Below, in pieces: positions 1 through 12,500 of a DNA stretch of 64,000 nt (positions within the stretch are counted from its first letter, which is position 1; every line of letters begins with the position of its first letter). The notes below the pieces were generated by a model that made no database searches, was not told the origin of the DNA, and worked only from the letters and a program-made list of their open reading frames with translations. Source of the stretch: Trileptium ribeirensis. Lineage: Eukaryota; Nematoda; Enoplea; Enoplida; Thoracostomopsidae. The stretch covers positions 1 to 64,000 of the forward strand of contig JASANE010028230.1 of assembly GCA_030248225.1 (NCBI GenBank), read 5' to 3'. The position numbers and the translations under genes are program-made.

Positions 1-131
1 CTGTAATTTTTCTTAGCTTTCATCTTGTGAAATATAACTTTGTCAGCTATGTATGTACAGTTTTCATAGTATTAGTGATAATTTATAACAATTGAATTAC
101 TTAAGTAAAGTACTATTTTTTGCATTTTCGG

Positions 132-400
132 GGGAATAAACGAATTTCCTCAATAGAACAGTTGTCGAAGACAAAGTAGTTCATCTGTGCTTAATGCAAT
201 AATATGTGAGACAAATTAGTTTTATATATAATAAAACATTACATAACATATATTATACACAAAATTATTCATTTAGCAACTTAGACGAATTTAGATGGAA
301 TAAGTTGCTTAAAATTAGCATTTAGCGACAATTTATTTACAAATCTTTGAAAAATATGCAATAAATGCATGAATTATCACTCAATAGAGGCGCATAAAAC
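132..400. repeat. 269-bp direct repeat, copy 1
   Basis: Starts GGGAATAAACGAATTTCC and ends GAGGCGCATAAAAC. The same sequence recurs 770 bp downstream with no difference that I could see. No terminal inverted repeat or obvious target duplication is visible, and it encodes nothing recognisable. Confidence 0.9.
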
Positions 401-901
401 CAACGAACTTGGATATGTTGTTCGATAATCTTGATATGAAAAACACCTACCAATAATCAATAAACAATTGTTCCAATGTTTAATAGCCAACAGCGATACT
501 TGCAAAACCGGAGATCAAACTTGATGGCATTAAGATGGTATATACGGCATGATCTATTAAAAATCAAACCATATAAAAACACTATTATTGATTAATTAAT
601 AAAATTTAATCTTTTATTTTTAACATGTTGTTACGCTTCTTAACGATTGTTCAAAATGTTCGCTAAAAAGTATGCATATATTGCCATGTCCTTGAAAATT
701 TGAACAAACTAACGAAAATGTATATATACAACAAACATACATAAAAGTTTTTATGACAATACATCCAGTTTCAATTGCTTGAAAGTACACGGAACACGTG
801 TATAGTATGACAAGATTGGTTATTGCATTAAATATAGTTATTTGTCTAATAATTGTTTCTGTTTTTTATTTACTTTTCCGCGTTTTTTCTACGTAATTCG
901 A

Positions 902-1170
902 GGGAATAAACGAATTTCCTCAATAGAACAGTTGTCGAAGACAAAGTAGTTCATCTGTGCTTAATGCAATAATATGTGAGACAAATTAGTTTTATATATA
1001 ATAAAACATTACATAACATATATTATACACAAAATTATTCATTTAGCAACTTAGACGAATTTAGATGGAATAAGTTGCTTAAAATTAGCATTTAGCGACA
1101 ATTTATTTACAAATCTTTGAAAAATATGCAATAAATGCATGAATTATCACTCAATAGAGGCGCATAAAAC
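902..1170. repeat. 269-bp direct repeat, copy 2
   Basis: Second copy, apparently identical to 132-400 over its whole length, with unrelated flanks. The identity implies a recent duplication, gene conversion, or an LTR-like pair bounding about 500 bp of AT-rich DNA. Confidence 0.9.
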
Positions 1171-2584
1171 AATCATTCCAACTTCAATTGATCAGAATAA
1201 TAGAAAATCCTTTTATGTGTATGCACGGTGGCAAAAAAGCTGAACTTAAAAGGGTTATCAATAACTCTAGTTTGTACCAGGGGCAATATGTTTGTAATAT
1301 CACAAATTATCGCTTCTTCAAAATATGAACTCCACCATAGATTACACATAAAATGGCGTAATCAAACAATAATATTCTGAAAATTATTCGTGCATTATTT
1401 ATCGAAGAGTTGCAGTAAGATATATCAATTACAGGGCACTGAAAACAGCTAACCACTAACCGCTGGTACAACGTGCCGTATTATAGGTCAGGCACGTACA
1501 CCTTGATATCACATTACTGGCATGACTAAGTAGCTTTAATATCTAAGCCGCATATCTGCTATATAGGAGAAGGGTTTTGTTTGATGTTAAATTGGAAAGC
1601 CAAATTTGTTGTTTACCGTACGATTATTTAGATAATTCCTGTTTTTCAGATGATTTCAGCAATAACGAGCAGGTTTTTAAAGCTGTATGGAACGTTGAAA
1701 TTTTCATATCATACGTAACAACTGCAACACATTAATTTAAGTAAATCTTTTTTCATTTAAAAACCTTTTCTACTTTTTCACTAAAACAAGGATATTTAAC
1801 TCGTCAAACTAATATTATTATGATATTTCCTGTGGTCGAAGAACTTTTACAAAGTGCAGTAACAATTTTACTGCTCAAATGAGGAATAAAAGTGTAAATT
1901 CTGTGCGCAACTATGTCTCAAATGTACTTCTGTCATTAAAACCGTGGTAAGCACACGTGATTGATGTATTCATTGATTGTCCATGTTATCAGGAAGTTTT
2001 AATGTTCGTGTTCTTCGCACTGAAACATACGATTATATGATTATTAAACATTATAAAAGTAAAATTTGATTCATAAAAATATATTGTACAAAACAAAGCC
2101 GATATAAAGCGACTAATACTGGACGATTTTTGCGGTGTATTTCATAAGCTAGTAAATCATCAAACCAGTTAAAATCTGGCGCAGTAGTCGCCATCGTAAT
2201 TAAAATGATTTCCGTATATAAAACGAATATTTGTGCATAAAAACAATATTGTTGAATGTTTGTCTAGTATCTTACGTTGAATCTGCCACAGTGCGACGTG
2301 GTTAATTAGGGTTAAATATTTTTCACGGCTTTTTTAATTAGGTGTTAAATTGTTTATGTTTTTTAACAAATTCAGAAATAGTGACTTATGGAATGCCCAA
2401 CCGTGCTTATTTCGACATTTTACCATTTCTAAAATTTTAGGTAGGTGTTAAGTGTTGTTGAACCCAATCAGACGTGTCATTTCAAATCAAGCTTTTCCCA
2501 CTTAGTATAGCTCGTGCCAGGAGCGAAGTAATTTATTTTTTAATATTACCCAGCCCAGTCAACCATTAAATAACTCCCGTTTAA

Positions 2585-2634
2585 TTAAGTCAAATATATA
2601 TTTAGTATTTTTAGTTTCATTCTCGTCGAATTGT
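2585..2634 (-). CDS. Candidate FHOD terminal exon
   Basis: A very strong acceptor (CATTTTTTGCAG) lies at 2635-2646. In the phase set by exon 20 it opens 16 codons reading NNSTRMKLKILNIYLT and then TAA. An AATAAA on the minus strand lies about 50 bases further on. The Arg-Arg-Thr-Leu-Lys ending usual in FHOD DADs is not visible, so either the tail has diverged or the true last exon lies elsewhere or outside the window. Confidence 0.3.
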
Positions 2635-3367
2635 CTGCAAAAAATGAGACAGCTCTGTGACGCGAGACAATTTCCAAAAAAAAAAAAATTTCCAACACGT
2701 TCGGTTCAATCCGCACTGCCTGTAATGAGTCTTCATGTATCAGCAAACGTAGCTACAATACATGGTTTATATATGATATAAGTGTGTTCAAAGCAGGGTA
2801 TTTTTGCAGACCCCAAAGATGGGCGTAGGTATTGAATAACGTCAATTCCAGCGACTGACTGATTATGAATGAATGAAAAAATGAATGAATGAATGAATAA
2901 AAACTGCATCTTTCAAAGTGAATGTATAGAATCACTTTGTGGTACTGAAGGATTATTTAAAACCAGTGGCTGCATCTTCACTCCGCAGTATATATTTTTT
3001 TATACTCAGCAAGATATTGTTGTCGCTTTTCAATGCTTGCTTTCGGAAAATTATGATTAGTTTGACGCTTCGTTTCAAAAATTTTACGCGACTTCTGGCA
3101 TTACAATAATAAATTCTTGAAACACATCGAGGAGTTCAGTTGACGGTCACCATAACAATATACAGTGATGAAATGTTGGATATCACAATACTATGAAAGA
3201 ATCAATAGCACTGCCTGCTTGATGTATGTTAATCTTTTGTGCACAGTTTATATGGTTGCCGCAACCGGGTGCAAGATTATATTCATCACAGTTCTGTGAT
3301 CATACACTATAGGTCCTTCCCTGATTAAGGCATATCAATCTTACAAAATATTCGGCCAAAAACTTAC
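2635..3367. other. Last FHOD intron or 3' region
   Basis: Non-coding; holds an A12 run near 2676 and a short imperfect GAAT microsatellite at about 2864-2899. Nothing else supported. Confidence 0.5.
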
Positions 3368-3520
3368 TTGATTTTCGGTTGAACTGACGAGCTTTCTTGC
3401 GCTCAACGTGACGATGATTATCGCTTCGAGTCATTGCAGTTTTGACAAGACCCTCTAGAATCTCGTCATCTGGCGATTCTCCACTCTCGCCGCCTGCTGC
3501 TCCCTTCATCGCTGCTTGAA
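3368..3520 (-). CDS. FHOD exon 20: DAD autoinhibitory motif
   Basis: A 153-bp exon with acceptor TTTCAG and donor GTAAGT. It encodes [32 protein letters not shown], then [20 protein letters not shown]-x-x-x-LV-x-x followed by ERK-x-x-x-NRKS is the DAD of FHOD proteins, which folds back on FH3. The exon ends one base into a codon, so at least one more exon follows; reading through the donor would replace it with an unrelated tail. Confidence 0.92.
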
Positions 3521-6500
3521 CTGAAATTTGATAAGAAATGTTTTACATTCAACCAAGAAAGATGTAATATCTGAGTAGATAAGTTTAAAACCATAAACTA
3601 TTATTTTGCTGGTTTTGCCATGAAACTAACGTTTGAATTAAGCACAATGACATCTGAAGTTTCAGGAAACACTAGCAAGAGTAGTGACGTTATGAAATAT
3701 GAAACACTGAAACAGCCAAAATATCGTCTTCTGCTTGTTGTCATAGCATGACTTTGTTTCCGACATTTCTCTATCTCTACATTTATATATAGTTGCGCCA
3801 TATTATCAAGGTATTAGTGCTAAACTCTGAACAGCTTTGTTAGTATCCTCCAATGAAATATTCAATAAAAATATGGTCCAATTATTGGAAGATTTGTCGT
3901 CGAATCGCTCGACAGAAACGGCTAATAATCTGTGATGCGGGACTAGGGATATATTCGCTAAGACTAACACTAAGTCATTCGGCGCTGAAGAAATGACTTA
4001 TAACCCTGCAACAATGCTGTAACACGTATGAAATCAAAACTGGAAAGCACGCTGTTACTTGACTTGCTTAAAACACGAATTGTAATGAACTTAAAATTAA
4101 ACTCATTTCGTTAAATAAACAATTACGACCGCTACAAAATTATAATCTAAGTCGAGAGCACATAAACTGTCGATTTGTTTTCAACATGAAGACATAGTCC
4201 TATTTACGACAAAATTTTACACTTTTCCAAAATAACGTTTTTAGTGTTAAATGGGGAAGTGGTTTAGGCGCATAACTTCCGGTAAAATAGTGACTGGTTC
4301 AAACCGGTTTGTAACCTGAATTGTTTGGCAGCGAACGTCGTACTCTATAGCTACTGCACTATTTTAAGCTGTTGCTTGGTTCGTTGTAGTAACTCGAAAA
4401 GCAAAGAGATAAAAAGGCACGCATAAACGTACAACCTCAACAACACCAGATTACTTCTCACTGTTTACTGTTACAATAATATAACGTTATGAACTAAATG
4501 GTTATGCTATTCCAGCAGGTAATTAAATTAACTTTTCCAACATGTGTTTCCATTCGAAACAACGCTGACGTTGCTGATTGAACAAAATGAAACAAAACAA
4601 ACCCTCAATGAAGAAGTGTAAGCATATTCTGGCTAGTTAATATTTATCTATGCCATGCTGTGGATTTAGTTTGCTATCTGTTGCTTGTTCGATTTTTATC
4701 GTTGTACGTAGCCTATAACGTTACTATAGTTACGTATCACTACTTAATGACGTAGTCTGTAATGTTACTATAATTATTTTTACACCTATGCGAACTTTGC
4801 TTACTTCAAGGCCTACATGTAGGTTTTTGGCCAGAAATACAATTATATTTTAATATGCAGTAAACACAGAACAAAAAAACTTCTAACTTTTATTTCAACA
4901 ATAAATCGTCGCGTTCAGTTCACACAAATATCCGATACAGAACAAAAAAATTCTAGCTGTTATTTCAACAATAAATCGCTTTCAGGCCACATACGTAGCT
5001 GATATCTGAGCAATACTATAACTAACTTTCAAGACCCTGAGGATGTTGAGATTTTCTAAATCTAGTTCCAAACGTGAGCGTCGCATTTTGGCCTCCGTCG
5101 CCTGATCGCCGCAAAATTTTGCTCATTTCTTCATGTCGAGCACTTTCGTTATTGTTCTCTTCACCACCGACTCCATTCATTAGCTGTGCTGCTTCTGCAC
5201 GCCCGGCAAAGTTTTTACCCTGGAACAATACACAAGACAATGAAACTTGACAAATATTAGGTAATTGAAGCATTGAGATAAATTTACCGATAATGAAGCG
5301 TATATTTATCTTGTTATCACGCTTTACTCCACAACGCACTACTCCAAAAACTGGCTAGCGCATTGCTGACGTTTTTCCGCAAATTTCATTACTTGAAAAT
5401 ATTATACCCAACCAGAGCGTTAGCGGTAAATGAAACATCCTCTAAATTATTTTGGTGCCTTTCTTCGATCCTGTCCTTACGTGCCTTTGTATCGCCACTA
5501 GTTTAGACCAGGTGAGGCATTGGCAAAATAGTGTAGCTACTATGGATCGGGCTGCACGGCTATAATAGTCTTCTGCAAATACGACATTTAATAGTGGTCA
5601 TAAGGACTAAAATTCAGTAAGTTATTTGAGAGTGATATGACATGACAGTAGTCATAATTTGGATTTGAATATGCTATTCACACCTAACTCATAAGCTGGA
5701 ATTTTGCTGAGGAACAAACATTCCGATTTGGTCATTACTTATATTTCACCTCAAGCGACGGACTAAGCCTGAGCCGGACTAACGGATGCCAGGGCATCCT
5801 AGCAATAAGCAATTTACCAGGCAAAAATTTAACGTGGAAAATCTTTAAGTTGAAAGAAAAAATGAGTTTATACAACTGTATTTCAAAGTACCAAAGCGCA
5901 ATTTAGAATTGTCGATGTTCAGGAAGGTATCAAATACCAAGAAATATATTTTAACAATCACAGTACTAGTTCAAGAAAAAGGTAACGGTAACGGCTCACT
6001 TCAAGTTCAAGATTAAGTTCAAAAGCTACACCACAAATTTGACTTACTTCGAAGATGGTCTTCCCACGCGTTTTGTTACGCTCACGACGCTTAGCACTTC
6101 GTTCACGTATACAAATAATTTTTTCTCGAGTTGTTTTGAAGTCAAGCGCAAATTCGGATATAATTTTAAAAATCGTATTGACTTTGGTATCACGAGCAAT
6201 GTGCACCGGAAGGCCCATAAACAGAAGGAACATATGGAACCGATTCATGACCCGTTTATAGATAATCTTTAATGTGCCAATTCGCTGAGCGCAGTCCCAA
6301 AGGAATTCGGAAATTCTAGAAATAGAAAAACCTTATGGTTATAAATACTTAAATGGCAGAAAAGACAGTACAGTACGTTGAAGTTTAAATTGAAGGAGTT
6401 TCAAGGAATGGTTGCGATTTTGTAAGCTCTGGCTCACAACAATTGTACACTTTCTAAAATTTAACTTTTTAAATTTGTAGGACAATATTTTCAAAGATTC

Positions 6501-9500
6501 TTAGTAATATTTTTGAACAACTGGCGAGGAATAAACTTTTTTGCATTAAGTACATAAAATATGACCTTGATGGTGAAAAATTTGTAGAATTGATGTCGCA
6601 ATACTTGTTGATGTGCAGATATTTCGAAAAAGCGTTGCACCCTAATGCACATATTCCGGTAATATGCATCATTTTTGTATTAAACCAATATCCTTTACTA
6701 AAAAGAAAGATAACTGATAATAATATTTGGAAAAAATTTATACAATTCTCGATCTATTCCCTTTGGTACTTTTAGTATGTTGAACGCAAATGTTCTAAAT
6801 ATGGTTTTACTTTTATCATTCGTCTTTGAAGCTTATATTCGTCTTCACAGTTGCATATGCATATGCATACTTTTTATATATTTAGTATGTTGAGCGCAAA
6901 TGTTCTAAATATAGTCTTAGTTTTATCATTCGTTTTTGAAGCTTATATTCGTCTTCGCAATTGAATATGCATATGCACACTTTTTATATATTTAGTATGT
7001 TGAGCGCAAATGTTCTAAATATAGTCTTACTTTTATCATTCGTTTTTGAAGCTTATATTCGTCTTCGCAGTTGAATATGCATATGCACACTTTTTATATA
7101 TTTAGTATGTTGAGCGCAAATGTTCTAAATATAGTCTTACTTTTATCATTCGTTTTTGAAGCTTATATTCGTCTTCGCAGTTGAATATGCATATGCACAC
7201 TTTTTATATATTTAGTATGTTGAGCGCAAATGTTCTAACTATAGTCTTACTTTTATCATTCGTTTTTGAAGCTTATATTCGTCTTCGCAGTTGAATATGC
7301 ATATGCACACTTTTTATATATTTAGTATGTTGAGCGCAAATGTTCTAAATATAGTCTTACTTTTATCATTCGTTTTTGAAGCTTATATTCGTCTTCGCAG
7401 TTTAATATGCATATGCACACTTTTTATATATTTAGTACGTTGAGCGCAAATCTTCTAAATATAGTCTTACTTTTATCATTCGTTTTTGGAAGCCTATATT
7501 CGTCTTCGCAGTCGCATATGCATATGCATACTTTTTATATATCTAGTATGTTGAACGCAAATGTTCTAAATATGGTTTTACTTTTATCATTCGTTTTTGT
7601 AGCTTATCTTCGTTTTCGCAGTTGCAATACAAACGCGAATTTTTATTATTTAACATTTAGGTTCTCATTACAGCCGTTTTTTGCGTTTTTTGGTTTGTCT
7701 AATTTTCAATGCAGTTGGGCATTTTTCAATCGAGTCGTTTGTTCGTTTACAAATATGCAAAGCTCAAACACATTTGTACAAATTAGATAAAAAATAACTG
7801 TGCTAAAGCTGACTAAATTAATTTGTATAAAAAGTTAAATTGAGGCATATAATAAGCAGTTGTTATAACAATAGCTAAGTTAAGTACTTTAGCTAAGCCA
7901 ACCAAAGGATTTATTGTGCTTACCTACCGACTATACTGTCAAGCTTTGCCTAGTATGTGTGTCTGTTTAAATTCAGTCTGACTTAGGCGAAACTTCTCTT
8001 CGTATTTACTATTTTAGCTATAATCAACAAAGCCTGTGGAATCCATGTGTTACAAATAATCGCGTCACATATAATAATTACACAAATGTTATCCATATTA
8101 TTCCAAACAATTGTTGAACCTTTAGTGGTTTAGTGCAGTAAATTTGGGAAAATACGCAATTTTGCATTAAATCCTATTGCTTTATAGAAAAGAAGGATAA
8201 CTCCTTATATGCTTTTGTAGGAAAAATATATTCCCCAAGATTAGCTCTTTAATACCTTTGGCTATATTCTACTCAAACGTACCACTACCCCGGTGCAAAC
8301 GAATATCCATTCATTTATGAATTACATCTTGTGGCGGTAAATAAAATGACTGGTTAATTACATAGCTAGGCTCCATTATCTCGTAATATATTCAGCTTTT
8401 GTTTGTGCTTGCTTTGATTTTTCACATAGCATTGATCAAAATCTAATCGTCAACGTAGTTATTACCGACCGAGGCGCCTCTATATTAACTTGAATGCGGG
8501 CAAAATCCACGAGAATAGAAAAAAAGACCGATTTTAGAATTATGATTTTTAATTCTCCAGGATATATTACAATATTTGCACTGTATCTTCATGCAAATGC
8601 AACACTTTTAACTAAGAAATTGTAAAGTGACGGTTCTGAAGTATCTTATGAAGTTTAAGCAGCAAGAAGATTAAGAAGTTAAACAATTGTTCGGCTATAA
8701 TATACAAAAAGACTGCCCACTTGTTACATTGGGCGGATGATTCGTGCTTGAATATTGTCTTCAAGTAGAAATACGAGGCTTTGCAGTCTTTTTCTAATTT
8801 TTCCAAATTGTTCTGGACCTCATCGAAATCAACCTAAAATATACTATTGTTAAAAGCAAATAGAAAAGGTCTATGGTTTAGTGCACTTAAGACGACACAA
8901 ACACATTAGTCGAAGAACACTTAGCGCAAAACGATTAGACAGGAACGACCAAGTGATTAAAACTTTTGTTACAAATCAGCGACGCATCAAATAGTTAACA
9001 AAATCTTGGTTGTAAATAATAATAACAAATTATGCAAATATTGTTGAATATTGCAATAGAATAAATCCTAAGGCTAATACTCGCAAAAGTTGATCACAGT
9101 AGATAAACTTAGATCACATAATACGGGTCAAACGGAGACTAATTCAAACTGAAGTGCCATGTGGCCAACTAATAGATATGAAAACTAAGTATAAAGTGCA
9201 AACAAACGCGGTTATGTCTGCTTTTATACAGTAAGAATTATATTCGGTCGCGTTGTGAGGAGCATTGAACCTCCGAGGAACAGCGTAGTCGTAGCTTAGT
9301 GGTTAGCTGTTAGTCAAACGATCCAGGTTCAATTCATTATGCTGCCATCAATATATTCAAACCTACTCTAAATGCAGTCTAAGTCATGTTCGGAACCTAA
9401 ACGCGACCAAACGTATGATACTGAAACAACTGAATCTATTTGTTTATAGTTGCTGTAGAACAACGCATCGGATGAAGGGGTTAAGAAACACAAAGAACTT

Positions 9501-12500
9501 GCTTGATTATTCGGTCAGATAAAAACATAAATATACAACAAAATGTATTTAATTTGCAATTACCTAATAATACTGCAGAGCTATTAAAAATATCTGTTCA
9601 TTTTTAAATTTTATAGGATATCATTATAACACAGATTTCATCACAATATAAACGCGTCGGGTATGACTCGATCCATTTCGCTTTACCCATATCAATTTTG
9701 GGAGGGTCATGGTTTCATGGACAAAAAATTTTTCCAACCTCAGTTTGAAATTGTGGTCGTTTGCTCGACCCCCAAAACTAGCGAAACAAATTTTTGTTCA
9801 TGATACCGTGATCCTATCAAAATGAGGTGCAGCACCCCGACCCGAGAACCTGAGTCTAAGAACGAAATGATTTGCTTCATGCTTTTAATATCGAAGCGTG
9901 TCACACTCTTCTCAAAAAACCATAATACCCTCGTGCTCATAGTTACTATTTAATTGCCTGCTACTTTATCTACATGTTCAACAAAAGCTCACGAAGTATA
10001 AGAAAATTGGCACTGTGACAAAAATTGCCAATTTAAATTATTTCGAATTTTTGGTTTCCATAGCAACGTGTATACACCGAACATCGCTTGTGTGATCACA
10101 CAATTGAACATTTCAGATGTGTGAATATGTGAATACTATTTTTTAATATAATTTCATGACTGACATATTGCCACAAAATGCCTTACTCTAGCACATCTGG
10201 CGACTGCAGTCAGATCCGAGTACAGATCGGTAGAGTCTGGAAATTTGTCCATTACAATGCCACAAAGATGATACACAAGGCTTTGCTTCTGAACCGTGTC
10301 CTTTACTTCAGACACTTTAGCCAAGTAATCGATTTGAAAGCCTTTGATCTGAAACAAGAATCAATCACAATTGGTTGATTGAATGAGTCCGAATGTTTTT
10401 GTTTAGCAAACGAACGAATTGAGGAAAGAAGACCTCACCGACTTTTTGTGGTGAATAATTCTGGAAACTGATCGAAACTGCTTTGTTTAGCATACTATAA
10501 AATAATGTTGTCTCAACATTTCCTATCAGCGTTTGCTGTGCTTTTTAGCAGCTTTTTGAATAGCGGTTCTGGGCGGGGTGACCCGGGGAAGATGCGTAAC
10601 GTGGCGGGGAATACGTTGCCTATCCTGCTTCATCATAGGCTTCAATGATATTTTAACGAAATAATCTGGAAAAAGGATCATCAACAAGCTACAATGTTTT
10701 AAGCTTTACCAACAAATATTAAAAGACCAATTCACACATGTGTATAATAATTATTATCGTTGGGTGTTTACCCTATGTGTATGAAGACTTTAATTCAGGA
10801 ATAAAACTATGATCCCTTTTTGAGGTTTACGGCAATTATTAACGTGGGTATTATAGCATAACAGGGTACGTCTTGAAAATGGCCATCGGCAACAGCAAGT
10901 AACGCGCAGAACAATAGACATTTAGCAAAATGTAATTTTTCATTTATTACTGAATAAATTTATCCTAATATAGATTATCTTATTGCCTAAAACAGTACAC
11001 AGTAATAAAAACCAATGTTTATTGCAACTTCTATAACTCGAGAACCGATTGGCTGAATTTCTTAATTTTTTCATTCAATACAATCATAAAATGGCACATA
11101 CAGGGAAAATTGTTTGCGCGTGGGTTGAACAAAACGCTTATTTCGGGCTAAAATATGTTCGGATTAAGATGTTATCGTATATAACCAAGAAAGGTGCAAA
11201 CATAAGGCAAAAATTTTCCATGGACGTGGAATATATCAATTTAAATGTAATAAAGATATAATCCGAACAAGCCCTTCTTAAAACTATAGCATTATCAAAA
11301 CTCCATATTTTGGACCAACAATTTATCGGTTGAGTTGCTGTTATTTATGACATGAGATTGGTGGGTACAATTTGGCTCGAACATTCATAGAACATACACC
11401 ATTAGATAGAAAACTTGCAAAATAAATAAACAGCAGCCTCTCCGCCGTGGGAAAGCCTGTGCTTTTAGGAAGTTTAGTGTAATTGTGCTGTTATTAAATA
11501 TTACTTAGAAATGGTAGCTTCAATTAAAATAGATATTTACCGTTCATGTGTGCAATGTTGAAATAACCATGTAGTTCTTGATTTAGAGCAATCCTTCCAC
11601 GCTTTATAGCGGAATTACCCGATTAAACTCTACATTTTAAACCTAAACTAACATATATATCGTCTTTTAGATTTTTATTGAATCAATCTATATATACCAG
11701 AAAATATAATGCATTGCATGCAATGCAATAGATGCTACTGCATGCATCTAAAGCAATTATTACTATCGAAAAACAGGTAATAAATTGTTCAAAAATTTTC
11801 GTGTTGATATATTTCATACAGCAAGTTACTGAATTTTCCAGTCTTGCTTAGGTACAAGTACCCCAAGCATTTATAAATTCAGTGACATTGCTAGCCCAAC
11901 GATCTCAGCACAGCATCAAGTTTATAATAAATAGCTTACCTCTGCACCATTGAGAAAGTTTCCAATCGCTAGCAAAGTTGACATCGTATCTCGGAATGTT
12001 TTGCTGGATTCCAATTGTTGCATTGCCACTTTCAGGTCCATCAATGGTTCGGCGACTTCCTGAAACAGTACAATCATACACTAATTGCTCCCTAACCAAT
12101 AACAGTTTACTGAAATATGTTTACTCAATTTGCATTTTAATACTAAATATAGTTTATTGACAGTCGTATAGACTGAACTCGTGAGCAGTATTATAGACAT
12201 GGATTTGTGCACTAAGCGCTTTTTTGTTCTTAAAACTGAATTTGCAACAAAATTTCCTGGTAACAGTGAACTAGTAGAATTTACCAACACTGTCATATTG
12301 AAGGTCGGTCGCCGCCTTTGAAGGGCGATTCGACGAGAACGTCAGAGACTAAAAAACTATAACCAAGCCACAACTCATACATTTAATACTTAAGCGGAAT
12401 TTATATTTGTACGTGGCTGCACAAGTTATGCTAAATACTAAAGAAAATGTTTGTATAGAACGACGTTTGATGTCAATGTAGAGTCTGATAAAAGTCCAAC

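Larger units (their letters stand above)
1..2584. other. 3' flank of the FHOD gene, no gene seen
   Basis: AT-rich sequence with no ORF or conserved motif that I can support. The only clear structure is a 269-bp direct repeat listed separately. If the candidate terminal exon is wrong, this region would be part of the last intron. Confidence 0.5.
8834..10186. other. FHOD intron with SINE head and foldback element
   Basis: Non-coding; contains a tRNA-like SINE head near 9285 and an imperfect hairpin near 9690-9830, both listed separately. Confidence 0.6.

Noticed and set aside
7407..7790. 127-codon plus-strand ORF
   Set aside because: It runs through the 110-bp satellite, and its repeated HMHTFYI motif is the repeat read in frame.
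8612..8720. Extension of exon 17 to its in-frame stop
   Set aside because: Similarity to the family ends near KHESSAQCN, and the next exon supplies the expected SEFL segment in matching phase.
9285..9350. Functional tRNA gene
   Set aside because: Pol III boxes are present but the acceptor and anticodon stems do not pair properly by eye; a SINE head fits better.
11905..12099. 64-codon minus-strand ORF as the FH2 exon
   Set aside because: It is in the wrong frame. The neighbouring frame gives [11 protein letters not shown] with perfect splice phases.
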